NCBI GenBank assembly: GCA_934691625.1
Contig: CAKUTA010000004.1
Coordinates: 1 to 64,000 of the forward strand
Reading direction: 5' to 3'
Length of the DNA stretch: 64,000 bases
Source of the DNA: an uncultured Bacteroidales bacterium
Lineage (GTDB): Bacteria; Bacteroidota; Bacteroidia; Bacteroidales; UBA932
A model generated the notes under the pieces. That model ran no database searches. It saw nothing but the letters and a program-made list of their open reading frames with translations, and was not told the origin of the DNA. Of the stretch, positions 1 to 8,711 are shown piece after piece. The position numbers and the translations under genes were made by a program. Numbering within the stretch: position 1 is the first letter of the stretch; the number at the start of each line of letters is the position of its first letter.

Positions 1-57
1 GCCCCAAATCGCCAACTCAGCGGTCTGGAGCCTTGAATTATCCTTGTTTCTACTAAA

Positions 58-1620
58 TCAAAGTGTCAAAGACAGGATATTATATGCAAAATACGGATCT
101 GTCTTCCTCCACAGCTCAACCGCAGCCTTGTCAGCAGCAGGAATTGTAACATCGTTATACTGATATTCATCCTTAAGTCTGCCAAAACCGTGTCCGCCGC
201 CTTCGTGAACGACAATGTTCCTGAACGTGGAGCCCACAGGGCATATTGACACGGACCTTCCCGTCTGCTCCATCCAGCACGTGCCGGCATAGACATTAAG
301 GTTTACAAGCATCAGTATCGTAGTGTTCTGCAGCTCGGCATCTGTGACACCAGGGATCTTCTTTGCATAAGAGTAAGCCTTGTCCATGTCGCATGAAACA
401 GCTGTACTGTTACCGCCATCAAGGGTAGTGCTGAATGCCGTATTTCTTGTCTGCGCCTTGCAGTCCACCATATCGGTCTTGACTGTAGCCCCGCTCTCCT
501 GCGAATACACGGCCATGACAGTAACACGGAAATAGTTCCGGTATGTAGCAAAAGGCTCCAGACCGAAGAAAGCATCGACCGCCGTGGCTACATCCTTATC
601 GAACTTGCCCTCCTCGGAATAGTCATCCTTCGTATATCCGTCACCCATTATGATAAGATGAACCGGAGCAGGTGCTCCTGCCGATTCAGTCTGGTATCTC
701 AGGATATCGCCATCCGCGTAAGCTCCGCCGTCACCGGTGATGAAAGACCTGGTCTCGCTCTCGGCCTCTCCCCCGAAATCATCAAGGCACTTTACTTTCC
801 ATACATATCGTGTACTCTTTTCCAGAAGGTCGGAAGGCTTGTATGACGTAGAGGAAGAAGGATATGAAGTCCACGTAGTTCCGTTATCACGGGAAAGCAT
901 AAGACAATACTTGACCTCATCACCATCAGGATCGGAAGCCGCTTTCCACGAAAATGTCCCATTTGTCTTGACACCGGTGGAACCATTTTCAGGAAGCAGA
1001 AGCTGCGGAGCTTCAGGATTCTTGTTAGGCATATCCTGGCTCACAGCGACCATTGAGAATGTCGCTCCGTAACTGACAGTCAGAAACTGTTTTCCTCGAG
1101 GGGTACGGTCCGTGAAAGGAGCAGCGCTGACAGTGACTTCAGTCTCTCCGGCAGTTCCCTTGTCAGGAGAAACCTTGCACCATGATGCCGCAGCAGGAAC
1201 GGTTATCGTCCAGTCATACTTCGACGTCACTGTAATGGTCTGCGGAGTCCCCTGCTGATCCAGCACGATGTTATACGAGCTGATGGTAAAGTCAATGCCT
1301 TCCTGACTGACCGCAATCTCGCAAATATTTCCAGAGCCGCTGACCGTGACAACGCCGTTCCTTTCAAGACCGTCATTCTGGCGTGCCGTAATAGAAAGGA
1401 CAGCGTTTCCGTCCCCGCTTGACGGCGAACAGATTATCCAGTCGCTGTCGGAAGATGCCGTCCAGGAGCAGCTGGCTGTCACATTCACCGTCTGCTTCTG
1501 CTCTGACGACTTGAATTCAAGGCTGCTGCTTGACACCTTGATACTGCTTTCCTTGCTGCAGGCAGTGATGCCGGCAGCAAGGAATACAAATGCAATTGTT
1601 TTCAGTAACTTTATCATCAT
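58..1620 (-). CDS. BACON-domain lipoprotein with M64 (IgA-peptidase-type) metalloprotease domain, C-terminally truncated
   Basis: A surface lipoprotein protease of 520 residues. A signal peptide ends in a lipobox (GITAC, about residues 17-21). Two BACON-like beta-sandwich domains follow (about 27-108 and 109-196), then an Fn3-like domain (about 201-296) and an M64 peptidase domain from about 300. The zinc-site segment HEGGGHGFGRLKDEY lies near residues 472-486 and is the form I associate with Bacteroidales M64 enzymes. M64 domains normally continue well past this motif, but here only 34 residues remain before a TGA at 58-60, so the protein looks truncated by a frameshift, stop or rearrangement. 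Its ATG overlaps the stop of the preceding lipoprotein gene by 4 nt, making it the last gene of the S8-SusC-SusD unit. Known for the family: M64 includes IgA-cleaving enzymes. The actual substrate is not visible from sequence. Confidence 0.85.
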   Translation of the reverse strand: MMIKLLKTIAFVFLAAGITACSKESSIKVSSSSLEFKSSEQKQTVNVTASCSWTASSDSDWIICSPSSGDGNAVLSITARQNDGLERNGVVTVSGSGNICEIAVSQEGIDFTISSYNIVLDQQGTPQTITVTSKYDWTITVPAAASWCKVSPDKGTAGETEVTVSAAPFTDRTPRGKQFLTVSYGATFSMVAVSQDMPNKNPEAPQLLLPENGSTGVKTNGTFSWKAASDPDGDEVKYCLMLSRDNGTTWTSYPSSSTSYKPSDLLEKSTRYVWKVKCLDDFGGEAESETRSFITGDGGAYADGDILRYQTESAGAPAPVHLIIMGDGYTKDDYSEEGKFDKDVATAVDAFFGLEPFATYRNYFRVTVMAVYSQESGATVKTDMVDCKAQTRNTAFSTTLDGGNSTAVSCDMDKAYSYAKKIPGVTDAELQNTTILMLVNLNVYAGTCWMEQTGRSVSICPVGSTFRNIVVHEGGGHGFGRLKDEYQYNDVTIPAADKAAVELWRKTDPYFAYNILSLTL

Positions 1621-3185
1621 TCTGAATAAGTAAGTTCCGTATTATCCTTCACCTCATCATACAGATACAGGTAGTTGCCGGTATCTGACGAGTGGGCAGA
1701 GTAATCAAAAGCAGAAATGTCCTTCAACAGACCGTCTTCATCAAAGGTCACGACAATAGGTGAACTGCCCTTGCCGCTTCCCCAGAACACCATGCTCTTG
1801 CTCTCATCCTTTCCATAATGATAGAACGGAGTTCCGAATGCACTGTAGTCCTGGAGTGCACCTCTATAGTACCATGAGCCGTCAAAAGTTATTGTCCGGT
1901 TCTCGTAATCGACAACACCTTTAAGCAGCGGCATTATAGTGGATCCTGAAGCTCCGATAACATCCTTTCCAAGGTTGAACCAGTCGGCTGCCATCGTGAC
2001 TACGGATGCTGTGCTGCACGAGAATGTGATGACAAAGCTGTTCTTGACAGCATTGATATTATAATTCCCGAGCTTCAGATCTGCAGCTGCGTATTTGTAG
2101 TCCTCCGGCTCCAGCTCGAATGCGGCATTGACATTGCCCCACTCATCATATACGGCACCGCGGTCCAGCTTGATATCGAAAATCGCCTTAGGGGCATGAG
2201 GAAGCTTGACTCTCACGGTTCTCTTGTCTTCAGCCACGTCATAGTCTGCATAAGCATATTCCTTTCCGCCATTATCCTTATAAACAACGCTGACAGTATT
2301 CGAGAGATGAGTGTTCTTATATATATCGAACGGGAACACTATCTCCACAGAGGCATCACTGCTTTCCCATGTGGATGCAGATGCTTCCTTGAAATAAGAA
2401 GTCTCCACATTGAAATCCACCGAAGCATCGTCCCATCCGAGATTGGAGTAAACGCCGGTAGAAGTATTGAATGAAGAATTGACTCCCCATCCCTTGTTTC
2501 CGCTCAAATCAAGGAAAAGCCCCTGCGGAAAGCTTACCAGATATCCGGCTCCGTTCGCAGGCTTAGGGCATGTGATCGTGACAACATTACCATCGACAGA
2601 AATGTATTCGAGAGGAAGATCCTGTTTAGCAGTAACTTCCATCGTGCCCCACTTGACATACTGGATAGTTGCATAGCTCTCCTTATTGACCACCACATCC
2701 TCGGAATATTCGAGAGTGAGGATATTGCCTGTCGGATATGCCTTTACGACCGTAGGAACCTCTGTATCAGTAACCTTAATCGTCTTTTCCGCCAGATAGC
2801 CCACAAGGCCTGTCTCTGATATCGCAGCAGCATAGACCTTATACTCATGGTTCGGCTCACATTCGAACTCGACTCTTTTCTTCACCTGATCCACAGCATT
2901 GAAGACTTCACTCTGCAGTGCAGTCCCAACCTTGTCCATAAGGATATCCTGCGCGGCAGGCTTTTCAGTACTGCTTCCGTCCATGACGACATAACCGAAC
3001 TGGGCTGTATTGAAATCCGCAGTCAGTGTGAATGTCATCAGGTAGTTGTTGGCAACATTCTGCTCGATTGTGATGACAGGCTTTTCCTTGCCTGCATTCT
3101 GCGTGCTGAGCCCGTCCTCGGAGCAGGATACTGCCATGACGGAAACGCCCAGCATCATTGATATGAATTTATTATATAGTTTCAT
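1617..3185 (-). CDS. Surface lipoprotein with Ig-like domains, unknown function
   Basis: A 522-residue lipoprotein. The signal peptide ends in a lipobox (MAVSC, Cys about 21) followed by SEDG, so surface export is plausible. The middle part (about 140-250, beginning near TEVPTVVKAYPTG and including the LEYSEDVVV stretch) resembles SbsA-type bacterial Ig-like domains, and the rest is beta-rich without a recognisable catalytic motif. It sits downstream of SusC, SusD and a Calx-beta lipoprotein, where SusE/SusF-type ligand-binding lipoproteins normally lie, and its stop overlaps the protease start (ATGATGA). By position I infer a ligand-binding accessory protein of the SusCD complex. I do not recognise a named family for the full length. 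Confidence 0.8.
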   Translation of the reverse strand: MKLYNKFISMMLGVSVMAVSCSEDGLSTQNAGKEKPVITIEQNVANNYLMTFTLTADFNTAQFGYVVMDGSSTEKPAAQDILMDKVGTALQSEVFNAVDQVKKRVEFECEPNHEYKVYAAAISETGLVGYLAEKTIKVTDTEVPTVVKAYPTGNILTLEYSEDVVVNKESYATIQYVKWGTMEVTAKQDLPLEYISVDGNVVTITCPKPANGAGYLVSFPQGLFLDLSGNKGWGVNSSFNTSTGVYSNLGWDDASVDFNVETSYFKEASASTWESSDASVEIVFPFDIYKNTHLSNTVSVVYKDNGGKEYAYADYDVAEDKRTVRVKLPHAPKAIFDIKLDRGAVYDEWGNVNAAFELEPEDYKYAAADLKLGNYNINAVKNSFVITFSCSTASVVTMAADWFNLGKDVIGASGSTIMPLLKGVVDYENRTITFDGSWYYRGALQDYSAFGTPFYHYGKDESKSMVFWGSGKGSSPIVVTFDEDGLLKDISAFDYSAHSSDTGNYLYLYDEVKDNTELTYSE

Positions 3186-3192
3186 CGTCTTT

Positions 3193-4140
3193 CTATTTGT
3201 TTCGGGTCATTGTAATATCCGTAAACACCATCCATACAGAGTCCGTATATTCTCCCTGGGTATTGAAAATCGCAGCTGTAAGTCCATAGCCTCCCGACTG
3301 GAATGTTATGGTATTCATATCTGAGCTCCATGAACCCTCAAGTGGAGAGACAAGGCTGATAGCATTGCCAGGAAGAATGGTGCAGCATCTGATGATGACA
3401 TCATACGGGATATCCGTAAACGAGAAGGCATTAGCCATAACGGTATTAGTCTGAACATACAATGCATGCGCATCCTCATCGAAATCCATGTACCATACAG
3501 GCTGCTTAGGCGGGTTAGCTCCTGATACCTCGCGCTGCACATAGCCGAATCCCCAGCAGACCAGCACACGACCTTCATTGGCATCGATGTCAGCCTGGGT
3601 GAAGCCGCCGCTTATATTTACTGCGAATGTTTCCTTCTTTCCATAGTAATCGGTGGCAGTGGCCGTCCAGTCTCCCATAAGCTTGTCATAAGGATCGCTG
3701 TCATTATCCTTTATCTCGATTACAGTCTTTTCCGTAGATACAGCAGCCCCTTTGACATTGGAGATAGTAAGTTCCACCTGTCTGTTCTCATTTATGACAT
3801 CGTCATCTTTCACGGTGAATTCGACATATACCGGAGCAAGATCCTTTCCTCCAATCTTCATCCCCTTCGTCTGGGTAAAATGCAGGACGTCATTGACCTC
3901 AAGTCCATCCTCCGACAGAAGCCTGGCTTCAATGTCGAAAGTGACAGGATACTTTTCCGCCTCGCCAGTAACGGCAATAGCTATCTTGTTAAGCCCGGAT
4001 CCTTCCTTGAACCGGTATGAAGTCTGGGCAAATCCGATGCTGATATCTCCGGCTCCCTTGTTTTCATCCGAACAGGACATCACTCCGGCCACGGACATCA
4101 GCAGCGCGGCCGCAGCTGAAATATATCTGAATTTATTCAT
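3193..4140 (-). CDS. Calx-beta-like surface lipoprotein (SusE-position protein)
   Basis: A 315-residue lipoprotein with signal peptide and lipobox (GVMSC, Cys about 23) followed by SDEN. Residues about 34-145 look like a Calx-beta-type repeat: regular beta strands ending in an acidic VKDDDVINENR stretch and closing IEIKDNDSD. The C-terminal half (about 150-315, from LMGDWTATATDYYG) resembles the lipocalin-like beta barrels that follow Calx-beta repeats in Bacteroidales lipoproteins. It lies 8 nt downstream of susD and 7 nt upstream of the next lipoprotein, so all are surely co-transcribed. Likely role by position: an outer-surface component that helps capture the substrate of the SusCD transporter. 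Confidence 0.8.
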   Translation of the reverse strand: MNKFRYISAAAALLMSVAGVMSCSDENKGAGDISIGFAQTSYRFKEGSGLNKIAIAVTGEAEKYPVTFDIEARLLSEDGLEVNDVLHFTQTKGMKIGGKDLAPVYVEFTVKDDDVINENRQVELTISNVKGAAVSTEKTVIEIKDNDSDPYDKLMGDWTATATDYYGKKETFAVNISGGFTQADIDANEGRVLVCWGFGYVQREVSGANPPKQPVWYMDFDEDAHALYVQTNTVMANAFSFTDIPYDVIIRCCTILPGNAISLVSPLEGSWSSDMNTITFQSGGYGLTAAIFNTQGEYTDSVWMVFTDITMTRNK

Positions 4141-4148
4141 TGTATTCT

Positions 4149-5669
4149 TTATCTGTTTGTATATGCTGGATTCTGTTTCATCTGAGGATTAGCCTCCATC
4201 TCCGCTGTTGGTATAGGCCACAGGAAGAACGGGTCGTCTGCCGGTCTCGATGCTCCGACATAGCTGTCTCCAGGCATCAAGAGAGACGGATCCTGCCCGG
4301 CTGAACGTGTAAAGCCGATATGCCACCTCTTGAGGTCATTCATACGGTGTCCCTCGCAGAAGAGCTCACGTACCCTTTCCTCGCGTATGGCATTTGTAAG
4401 GGACACGCCTGAATAGTCAACATCCGACCATCCATTTATTCTCTTGGACTTGAGCTCATTGAGGTAGTAAGACGCAACAGCCTCCTGACCAGGCTTGTTA
4501 GCGGCAGCCTCAGCAGCGATAAGATACATCTCCGGCAGCCTGAAAACCTTAGGCATGTTCACATAATTCGTGACAGAGCTGTAAAGTTTCGGATTTCCTG
4601 GATACTTGACCATAAGAGTCAGACGGCCAGGCACAGGAGTGGTGATATTACGTGTGCTGAACCAGCTTGAATATCTGATGTCATTTGACTGGTCATAAAG
4701 TTTCAGCACCCAGTCTTCCGGCACATATTGAGGATTGTCCTCGCCTACCACACCGGAATTATTATAGATAAAATAGCGGAACGAGTTTCCTATATCGTCA
4801 GGTCCGGTCATCGCCACCTGCCAGATGGTCTCCGTAAGATTATCATTCTTCCAGCCGTCAGCAAACTTCGTCGCATCAGTACATACTGTATAATGCCCGC
4901 CGTCTATCAATGACTTTGCCGAAATGAGAGCTGTATCATAGTCATGCATAAGAAGAGCCACCCTGGCTTTCAGTGCTGTCACCACATCTTTCGTGACATA
5001 CGGAGAATTCTGCTCGCCGTCTCTATTTACATACTCCTCCGCCACAGCGATATCAGAAACAATCTGATTGAAAGTGGTTTCCAATGAAGGTCTCGCCGGA
5101 TATTTCTTGGAATCGCCGGTCGGGTCATAGGTGACAACCACCGGAACCCCCATCACCTCAGAACATGTAGACGGATCGTAGTCCTCGCAAAAGTACTGTG
5201 CCAGAAGAAGATACATATGAGCCCTCATGTATGATGCCTCGCCATATATCTCGCTTACTTTCTCCGCATCCTCTGAAGACAATGTCCCGCTGTCAAGAAG
5301 CCTTCTTGCTCCGTTTATAAGGAAGTTCGCATTACCTATATATCCATATATCCCATACCACACATCATTTGCAGTACTGTTGCCGGCTGTGACATTGTAG
5401 CTGTAGAAATCTCCGCTGAAATTTCCGAAGTTCTTCACGGCATGAAAAGAATCAGCCTGAAGCTCCGGAACATATACCAGCGTACCTGTAAAGCAGTACT
5501 TCATTCCAGAGTAAAGTCCGTTCAGGAATGACTGACAGTCCGCAGCACTCTCCATAGACTCATCCGTGTTGATGGCATTGTCCGGATATTTGTTCAAGTC
5601 GCAGGATACCACGCCGGCAGCAAGCACCGACGCAAGAGCGATTTTCAAATATATTCTGTTGATTTTCAT
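4149..5669 (-). CDS. SusD/RagB family outer-membrane lipoprotein
   Basis: A substrate-capturing lid lipoprotein of a SusCD transporter, 506 residues. The lipobox VVSC is at about 20-23 and is followed by DLNKYPDNAI, the usual N-terminal SusD signature. TPR-like helices contain the typical segments EASYMRAHMYLLLAQYF and RLPEMYLIAAEA, and the C-terminus has AIREERVRELFCEGHR followed by DLKRW and FLWPIPTAEM, which are hallmarks of the family. It lies 13 nt downstream of its SusC partner. SusD proteins bind the ligand at the cell surface and close over the SusC barrel. Here the ligand is probably peptide- or protein-derived, because proteases rather than glycosidases surround the pair. Confidence 0.95.
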   Translation of the reverse strand: MKINRIYLKIALASVLAAGVVSCDLNKYPDNAINTDESMESAADCQSFLNGLYSGMKYCFTGTLVYVPELQADSFHAVKNFGNFSGDFYSYNVTAGNSTANDVWYGIYGYIGNANFLINGARRLLDSGTLSSEDAEKVSEIYGEASYMRAHMYLLLAQYFCEDYDPSTCSEVMGVPVVVTYDPTGDSKKYPARPSLETTFNQIVSDIAVAEEYVNRDGEQNSPYVTKDVVTALKARVALLMHDYDTALISAKSLIDGGHYTVCTDATKFADGWKNDNLTETIWQVAMTGPDDIGNSFRYFIYNNSGVVGEDNPQYVPEDWVLKLYDQSNDIRYSSWFSTRNITTPVPGRLTLMVKYPGNPKLYSSVTNYVNMPKVFRLPEMYLIAAEAAANKPGQEAVASYYLNELKSKRINGWSDVDYSGVSLTNAIREERVRELFCEGHRMNDLKRWHIGFTRSAGQDPSLLMPGDSYVGASRPADDPFFLWPIPTAEMEANPQMKQNPAYTNR

Positions 5670-5682
5670 TGTCTCTTAAGAT

Positions 5683-8670
5683 TTAGAATGTTATCTCGAT
5701 ACCTCCGACAATCTGACGGGAGTTAGGATACATACCGCTGGTTGCATTGGAATAGCCGACTTCCGGGTCATACCCCTCGAAACCGGTAAATGTCAGAAGG
5801 TTTCTTCCTGTGGCATATACCTTTATACCGGAAATCACTTTCAACGGCTCCAGAATCCGTTTCGGAAGGTTGTAGCTTACAGAGACATTCTTCAGACGGA
5901 TAAAGGACGCATTCGAGAATCTGGATGTATCATGGTAGAATGGAGTCCCATATTTAGGGATATCAGTAACCTGTCCGGGATGTGTCCAGATATTCAGCAT
6001 CTTGGTTTCGAAGTTGCTGCTGAACAGCAGTGTCTGCGGGTTCATTGTATAATACCGTTCATTCAGGAACACATATCTCTTTCCAATGAATGAGAAGTCT
6101 GCATTGATGCCAAGTCCTTTCCATGAGAAGTTCGTGGAGAAGCCTCCGGACAGTTTCGCATTGGTATCCATGCCGCAGAACTGCATGATATCATCGCTGT
6201 AGGTCTTGGTGAGGTTACCGTTCAGGTCATACCACATCGGAGAACCATCCTCCGGATCCACACCAGCTCTGACCTGAGTATATACCAGAGACGAAGAATA
6301 TCCCACCTGATATTTCAGAGAATAGTCCGGGAATGAAATTTCATCAAGCCCCTGATACAGCTTCGTAATCTTGTTCCTGTTATAGTTCAGATTAACAGAT
6401 GCCCCCCAATAGATGTTCTTTGTGTGGATGAAATCCACATTCAGCTCGATATCCACGCCTCGGTTGACCATAGACGCCACGTTACCCCATCCTGATGCAT
6501 GTCCGGTAGTAGCGGAATATGGAATCTCCATGAGCAAGTCCTTGGACTTCTTGTTATAGAACTCGAAGCCGAAAGAAATACGGTCAAGGACACGGCCGGA
6601 AATCTTGTAGTTAAGGGTCGCGACAGTCTCCCATGTAAGGTCGCTGTTAGGAATCTGTGAAATCGCCCATCCGGCATTTCCATTATATTTCGGGCCGGAG
6701 CCGACCAGACCGAGAGAAGCATACCACTCGCTCAGCCCGGAGTTACCTGTGGTACCATAGCTCAAGTTCATATTAAGGTCATCAATCCATGAGACATCTT
6801 TAAGAAATGACTCCCTTTTCATCTTCCACATTCCGCCGACAGAGTAGAATGTAGCATATCTATGATTCTTTCCGAAAAGAGAAGATCCATCAGTACGTAC
6901 AGATGCATCAATGAAATATTTTCCGGAGAAGTCGTAGTTCATGTTGAAGAAGAAGGAGTTGAATGCACATTCCACAGTACCTCCTGCCCATGTGTCAATA
7001 CTTGTTGTAGAGCCAATAGACACAAGCCTGTCATCAGTAAGCCCTGAGCCGGTCATGCTGAAGGTTTTTTCCTTCTTGACGAAAGACTCGTGACCAAGCA
7101 GGAAAGTAAAGAAATGCTTGCCGGCGATATTATTCTTGTATTCAACGGTATTCGTTGACGATAGCTGGCTATAGCGCTGGAAAGCCTGCGAATTGGTGCC
7201 TCTCGCAGAAGACGGCGTGTAGGATGGATAGTATATGGACTCGTTTGTGTAGTCAAACGCATCAGCTGCCTGCTGCAGCCTTATGTTCAAACCTTTCACA
7301 GGTGTGAACAGGAAATACGTCTGTCCCATCAGGCTCACCACCTCCCTGTCATTCGTATTCTTCTTGTAGTATTCATTCAGGTCAATGGAGTTATCCCAAG
7401 GATACACCTCATAGACATCCCCATAAGAGAATGTGCCATCGTCATTATAGACAAGCTGGTACGGAGTATAGTAAGGAATTCCCGTGACAGCCTGCAGGAT
7501 AGGAGACTGCGTGTACCATCCTGTAACGATAGTCTGGTACTTCGTATAGCTCAGCGCAAGATTCGCACCGATCTTCAGCCATTTTGAGAGCTGAATATCA
7601 ACATTGCTCCTGAGATTATATCTGTCTGAACCAGAATTGGACTTCGCAGTTCCCTCCTCACTTAAGTAGCCGAAAGACACATAGTAGTTTGTCTTGTCGG
7701 TAGCTCCACGGAATGATGCATCCCCCTGGATTACAGGAGCCGACTTGTCGAACAGATATGAGGTCCAGTCGAAATCAATATTATTTCCAAGGACAAAGTT
7801 CTTTTTTGCAAGAAATGCCGGATCGGAACTCAAGGACGGAACACAGAGCTGCTCGAATTCAAGCAACTGCTTCGAGTTCATCATATCCATATTATAGTTT
7901 GTCAACATGGAAACTCCAGCCTGGGCACGCACAGAGACAGTCGGCTTCTCACCTTTCTGCCCTTTCTTGGAGGTCACCACAATGACTCCGTTAGCTGCAC
8001 GGGAGCCATAAATGGCTGTAGATGAAGCATCTTTCAAGATAGAAATATTCTCAATGTCCTGAGGGTTCATGCTTGAGAAAACGTCCGAACTTACAGGAAC
8101 ACCGTCCAGGATATACAGAGGGGCATTGCTCAGATTCAATGAGGAAACTCCACGAAGCCTGATGCTTACAGAGCTCTGAGGCTCTCCGGATGTATTGAAT
8201 ATCTGAAGACCTGCCACTTTTCCCTGCAAGGCATCACCGATATTGGATGACGGGCTGGAAGCTATATCCTTTGACGATACAGTAGAGACAGATCCGACGA
8301 TGTTTCCGATTTTCTGCCCGGAACCATAACCGATGACTATCGTTTCTTCCAGATACTCGGAATCAGTTTCCAGTGTCACAATCATGCTTGTCCGCCCGGC
8401 AACCTTCTCGCTATGAGGCTTATAGCCCAGAATAGAGAATGTCAATGTGGCATCGGACGGCACTGTAATGGAGAACTCTCCATCCGCACCGGTGGAAGTT
8501 CCGGTCTTCGTGCCCTCCACAATGACAGTAGCTCCAGCTATCGGTTCTCCCGATGCATCCGCTACCGTACCGCTGACCTTGATGTTCTGAGCGACAGCCG
8601 TAAAAGCGAAAGCCGTCATCGCCAGAAAAGCGATAAAGGTCCTTGATAAAAGGTTTAGATTCTTTTGCAT
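5683..8670 (-). CDS. SusC/RagA-type TonB-dependent outer-membrane transporter
   Basis: A TonB-dependent nutrient importer of 995 residues. A signal peptide (about 1-28) is followed by a carboxypeptidase-regulatory-like domain (KVSGTVADASGEPIAGATV, about 31-105), a plug domain with the SusC hallmarks (EETIVIGYGSGQK, LQGKVAGLQI, RLRGVSSLN, YILDGVPV, SILKDASSTAIYGSRAANG) and a C-terminal 22-strand barrel ending in EITF. There is no N-terminal STN domain, unlike the second SusC of this window, so this one is not expected to signal directly to an anti-sigma factor. It lies 41 nt downstream of the S8 protease and 13 nt upstream of susD. No TAnnTTTG promoter is visible in the short gap, which supports read-through from the protease gene. 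Confidence 0.95.
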   Translation of the reverse strand: MQKNLNLLSRTFIAFLAMTAFAFTAVAQNIKVSGTVADASGEPIAGATVIVEGTKTGTSTGADGEFSITVPSDATLTFSILGYKPHSEKVAGRTSMIVTLETDSEYLEETIVIGYGSGQKIGNIVGSVSTVSSKDIASSPSSNIGDALQGKVAGLQIFNTSGEPQSSVSIRLRGVSSLNLSNAPLYILDGVPVSSDVFSSMNPQDIENISILKDASSTAIYGSRAANGVIVVTSKKGQKGEKPTVSVRAQAGVSMLTNYNMDMMNSKQLLEFEQLCVPSLSSDPAFLAKKNFVLGNNIDFDWTSYLFDKSAPVIQGDASFRGATDKTNYYVSFGYLSEEGTAKSNSGSDRYNLRSNVDIQLSKWLKIGANLALSYTKYQTIVTGWYTQSPILQAVTGIPYYTPYQLVYNDDGTFSYGDVYEVYPWDNSIDLNEYYKKNTNDREVVSLMGQTYFLFTPVKGLNIRLQQAADAFDYTNESIYYPSYTPSSARGTNSQAFQRYSQLSSTNTVEYKNNIAGKHFFTFLLGHESFVKKEKTFSMTGSGLTDDRLVSIGSTTSIDTWAGGTVECAFNSFFFNMNYDFSGKYFIDASVRTDGSSLFGKNHRYATFYSVGGMWKMKRESFLKDVSWIDDLNMNLSYGTTGNSGLSEWYASLGLVGSGPKYNGNAGWAISQIPNSDLTWETVATLNYKISGRVLDRISFGFEFYNKKSKDLLMEIPYSATTGHASGWGNVASMVNRGVDIELNVDFIHTKNIYWGASVNLNYNRNKITKLYQGLDEISFPDYSLKYQVGYSSSLVYTQVRAGVDPEDGSPMWYDLNGNLTKTYSDDIMQFCGMDTNAKLSGGFSTNFSWKGLGINADFSFIGKRYVFLNERYYTMNPQTLLFSSNFETKMLNIWTHPGQVTDIPKYGTPFYHDTSRFSNASFIRLKNVSVSYNLPKRILEPLKVISGIKVYATGRNLLTFTGFEGYDPEVGYSNATSGMYPNSRQIVGGIEITF

Positions 8671-8711
8671 TTTTATTCGCTATATATTTTGATAGTTTAA
8701 AAATCTGACCG

